Below the pieces are notes generated by a model. It ran no database searches. It worked only from the letters and a program-made list of their open reading frames with translations, and was not told where the DNA came from. Made by a program: the position numbers and the translations under genes. This document shows positions 63,201 to 64,000 of a DNA stretch of 64,000 nt, one piece after another; position 1 is the stretch's first letter, and each line of letters starts with the position of its first letter. The DNA lies in the NCBI GenBank assembly GCA_937138475.1, contig CAKZPD010000014.1, forward strand, positions 1 through 64,000. Reading direction: 5' to 3'. The stretch is from an uncultured Sulfitobacter sp. (GTDB taxonomy: Bacteria > Pseudomonadota > Alphaproteobacteria > Rhodobacterales > Rhodobacteraceae).

Positions 63201-63436
63201 TGGGGATCGCTGGGGATGTCGGCGCGGTTGGCATTCACCGGGCCGCTGCGCAGCAGGTCCATCATCGCCTGGAACGGGGCCATGGCATGGATCAGGCTGA
63301 CCGGATCGCCGGCGCGGTCAAAGCTGACGGAAAAATCGGGGAAATCCGGCGCGTTTGTCGCGGTGCGGCGGCGCAGCCGTTCCAGCGGATAAGGGCCAAG
63401 GTGCACAGGGCGATGACGGGCGGAAAAAAGCTTCAT
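60236..63436 (-). CDS. Self-sufficient aerobic-type reductive dehalogenase fused to a ferredoxin reductase
   Basis: A 1066-residue fusion. Residues 1-620 are a cobalamin-dependent reductive dehalogenase of the NpRdhA/BhbA (catabolic, cytoplasmic) class. Residues 70-266 and 390-550 are duplicated halves. The second half has Ser466-x3-Tyr470, Lys532 and Arg596, with spacings 62 and 126 that equal those of NpRdhA Tyr426, Lys488 and Arg552. [4Fe-4S] ligands are C556, C559, C562, C566 (CxxCxxCxxxCP) and C592, C605, C608, C612 (C-x12-C-x2-C-x3-CP). Residues 740-1066 are a phthalate-dioxygenase-reductase-like module: flavin motif RPYSL (800-804), GGGIGITP (863-870), plant-type [2Fe-2S] C1015, C1020, C1023, C1051. 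There is no Tat signal and no membrane-anchor partner. Probable reaction: NAD(P)H-driven removal of halogen from an aryl halide. Start MKLFSARH; a start 19 codons upstream is possible. Confidence 0.9.
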   Translation of the reverse strand: MKLFSARHRPVHLGPYPLERLRRRTATNAPDFPDFSVSFDRAGDPVSLIHAMAPFQAMMDLLRSGPVNANRADIPSDPQARSDHLKAFGYYNDASMMGVCALDPAQRLDQPRRNPDIAPLTQRLLTQQTKTFAAGVDVIMANLRDTAAAPETTMDHHSHALVILVAFPRDPAKDEPGSDWILDSQAQRACLRASENAVVLADYIRLLGFDARAHSGAASDVHLARLAVQAGLATYENGVLQAPWLGRRFGICAVTTDMTLAPDMPLVPLDQQPAWALRGVWALGSHGGQSARNHDPFAKRRFADGPHPFETLKRVPQPTTYIDEPNIPRIPKRTDMFARGQFGDLGPKVQNAMKGGHHIVKSAPAAAQRRLLGALILLQDGPTAPHPAPATEDPKRNADNLKAASYFLGADAAGTSRCPDWAWYSHDPTGTPISPPHDQALSLIIDQGFETMEGASGDDWISTAQSMRAYLRFSVLGGVIAQQLRRLGYPAKAHTVMDGDVLQPPLLLLAGLGEVSRIGEVILNPFLGPRLKSGAVTTSLPMAHDAPIDFGLQRFCESCNKCARECPSGAITAGPKRMFNGYEIWKSDSQKCATYRITNAAGSMCGRCMKTCPWNLEGLFAERPFRWAAMHLPKAAPILARLDDTANRGALNPVKKWWWDIEIDAKGAYGPAQQPANARGLQKDLTLAFKDQTIAVYPAPLAPHPWPYPDPMNREAGIKAHDALISAAEHKARTARGETAHLHLYAPTTQAPVLDMRIAKATALNDWTMLYDLVSPSGAALPEWTAGAHIDILVAPEYLRPYSLLGDPEDRSRYQIAVLREDTGRGGSALLHRIFTPGRRVFLSPPVNHFALDETAPHSVLMGGGIGITPMIAFACRLHRLGRSFQLHYSAASPAAAAFTDHLKSYPWADKVTHHISAEGTRININKLMQNINKGSHIYMCGPNNYMQAIQTAALNAGVPEENQHLEYFSVPEQPDYVNHPFHLELPSGQRINVRADQTASDALIAAGVHVDIKCADGICGVCKCTVTQGTVEHRDFVLSKAQQEHQMILCQSRAKNPDETLKITL
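60596..60673 (-). other. AT-rich patch with 12-bp direct repeats inside the dehalogenase gene
   Basis: TTATTTATATTT occurs at 60636-60647 and 60657-60668, 21 bases (seven codons) apart and in frame, encoding INK-LMQ-NINK. Codons here are ATA, AAT, TTA-like in an otherwise GC-rich gene. The protein length at this point, before GSHIYMCGP, looks normal for the reductase family, so the patch is a codon and sequence oddity rather than an insertion. Confidence 0.75.
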
Positions 63437-63560
63437 CGCGTATCGTTGGCACAGCTTTGGTGAAATGGCCAGCCTTTGCCGGCGATGTCGCAAACAGGCA
63501 TGACGGGGCGCGGCAGGGGCGATTTTCTGAGGGGGTAAAGATCAACAAAACGGGGCCGCC

Positions 63561-64000
63561 ATGTCAGGGCAATTCGATCAGATCGCAAAGTTCATTCTGG
63601 ACCCGCAGGTGCCCGATGACGTGCTGAGGCGCGCGGCGCTTTTGCTGACCGATACCTTGGGCGTTGCGGCAGGGGCCACCGACCTAGAGCCGGGGCGGCT
63701 TGCCCGCGATTTTGCGGTGGATTTTCTTGCCGGAAGCGCCGAGAACAGCGCGCGGTTGCTGTTTGACGGGCGCCAGGCCTCGGTGGCGGGGGCGGCCTTT
63801 GCGGCGGCGACCCAGATCGACAATCTGGATGGGCACGACGGGTATAACCCGACCAAGGGGCATATCGGCTGTGCGGTGGTGCCGGCCCTGTTTGCCTTTG
63901 CCGACGGGCGCGCGCTGGATGGGCGGCGGGCCTTGACCGGGCTGGCGATGGCGTATGAGGTCTCGGCGCGGGCGGCCATTGCCCTGCATGCCACGGTGTC
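63561..64000 (+). CDS. MmgE/PrpD-family protein (5' part)
   Basis: The first 146 residues of an MmgE/PrpD protein, cut by the right edge (full length usually about 450). LLTDTLGVAAGATDLE and IDNLDGHDGYNPTKGHIGCAVVPALFAF are characteristic. Family members dehydrate 2-methylcitrate or act on cis-aconitate-like acids; the substrate here is unknown. It is divergent from the dehalogenase gene with 124 bases between starts, so the two may share control. Confidence 0.85.
   Translation, partial: MSGQFDQIAKFILDPQVPDDVLRRAALLLTDTLGVAAGATDLEPGRLARDFAVDFLAGSAENSARLLFDGRQASVAGAAFAAATQIDNLDGHDGYNPTKGHIGCAVVPALFAFADGRALDGRRALTGLAMAYEVSARAAIALHATV

Noticed and set aside
60236-63436. Epoxyqueuosine reductase (QueG)
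   Set aside because: QueG also carries cobalamin and two [4Fe-4S] clusters, but it is about 350-380 residues, has no fused reductase, and lacks this duplicated layout and the RdhA C-x12-C motif.

Overview
The window is GC-rich chromosomal DNA from an alphaproteobacterium, most likely a marine Rhodobacteraceae (Roseobacter-group) species. This rests on a class I (archaeal-type) lysyl-tRNA synthetase, the NDUFS4-like complex I subunit, a DUF4864 protein, frequent overlapping ATGA/TGATG gene junctions, and a dispersed intergenic element of the kind I associate with this family. No phage, integrase, transposase or CRISPR array was seen.

Layout. 1-1.4 kb: 3' end of gcvP facing a cold-shock gene. 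1.8-12.2 kb: a reductive pyrimidine catabolism block, with preT-preA (uracil to dihydrouracil), a RutR-type regulator, an N-carbamoyl-beta-alanine amidohydrolase, dihydropyrimidinase hydA and a four-gene ABC importer. Two matching 16-bp palindromes in front of preT and in front of the amidohydrolase fit a RutR operator. A second cold-shock gene closes the block. 12.8-24.2 kb: housekeeping genes (ettA, nadD, a PBP4-type carboxypeptidase, a TerB-like protein, lysS, a cell-wall amidase, a DUF4864 protein, a possible outer-membrane protein, uvrB, a complex I subunit, tRNA-Arg). 24.5-28.8 kb: an eleven-gene ribosomal protein run from rpmC to rpmD, cut off from the usual rplP side and the rplO/secY side.

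28.9-42.3 kb: glpD, divergent choXWV choline importer, an aldehyde dehydrogenase with its own palindromic operator, a quinone oxidoreductase-like protein, a DMT exporter, a CoxG-like protein, an ABC-2 exporter, an S49 peptidase, a CaCA antiporter and a pteridine-reductase-like SDR. 42.3-42.6 kb is an AT-rich intergenic region with a DnaA box and an inverted repeat. 42.6-51.9 kb: uvrC-pgsA-moaD-moaE, an OmpA-family protein with a small coiled-coil membrane protein, ubiA, rsmE, a membrane protein and gshA. 52.2-59.2 kb: a tightly overlapping six-gene CoA-thioester operon resembling pimeloyl/dicarboxylate beta-oxidation (pim) clusters. Then rpe.

60.2-63.4 kb holds the most notable gene: a 1066-residue cytoplasmic reductive dehalogenase fused to its own flavin/NAD(P)/[2Fe-2S] reductase. 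Both [4Fe-4S] motifs are present, and Tyr, Lys and Arg sit at exactly the spacing of the catalytic triad of NpRdhA. The protein is an internal duplication whose N-terminal half has lost the catalytic residues. A divergent MmgE/PrpD gene runs off the right edge.

Ten copies of a short intergenic element (core CCTCCGGCGGGGATATTT followed by GAACAAAAGAA) lie mostly just after stop codons. They come in two subtypes sharing a tail, one with a strong 8-bp hairpin, and look like a family of 3'-end elements.
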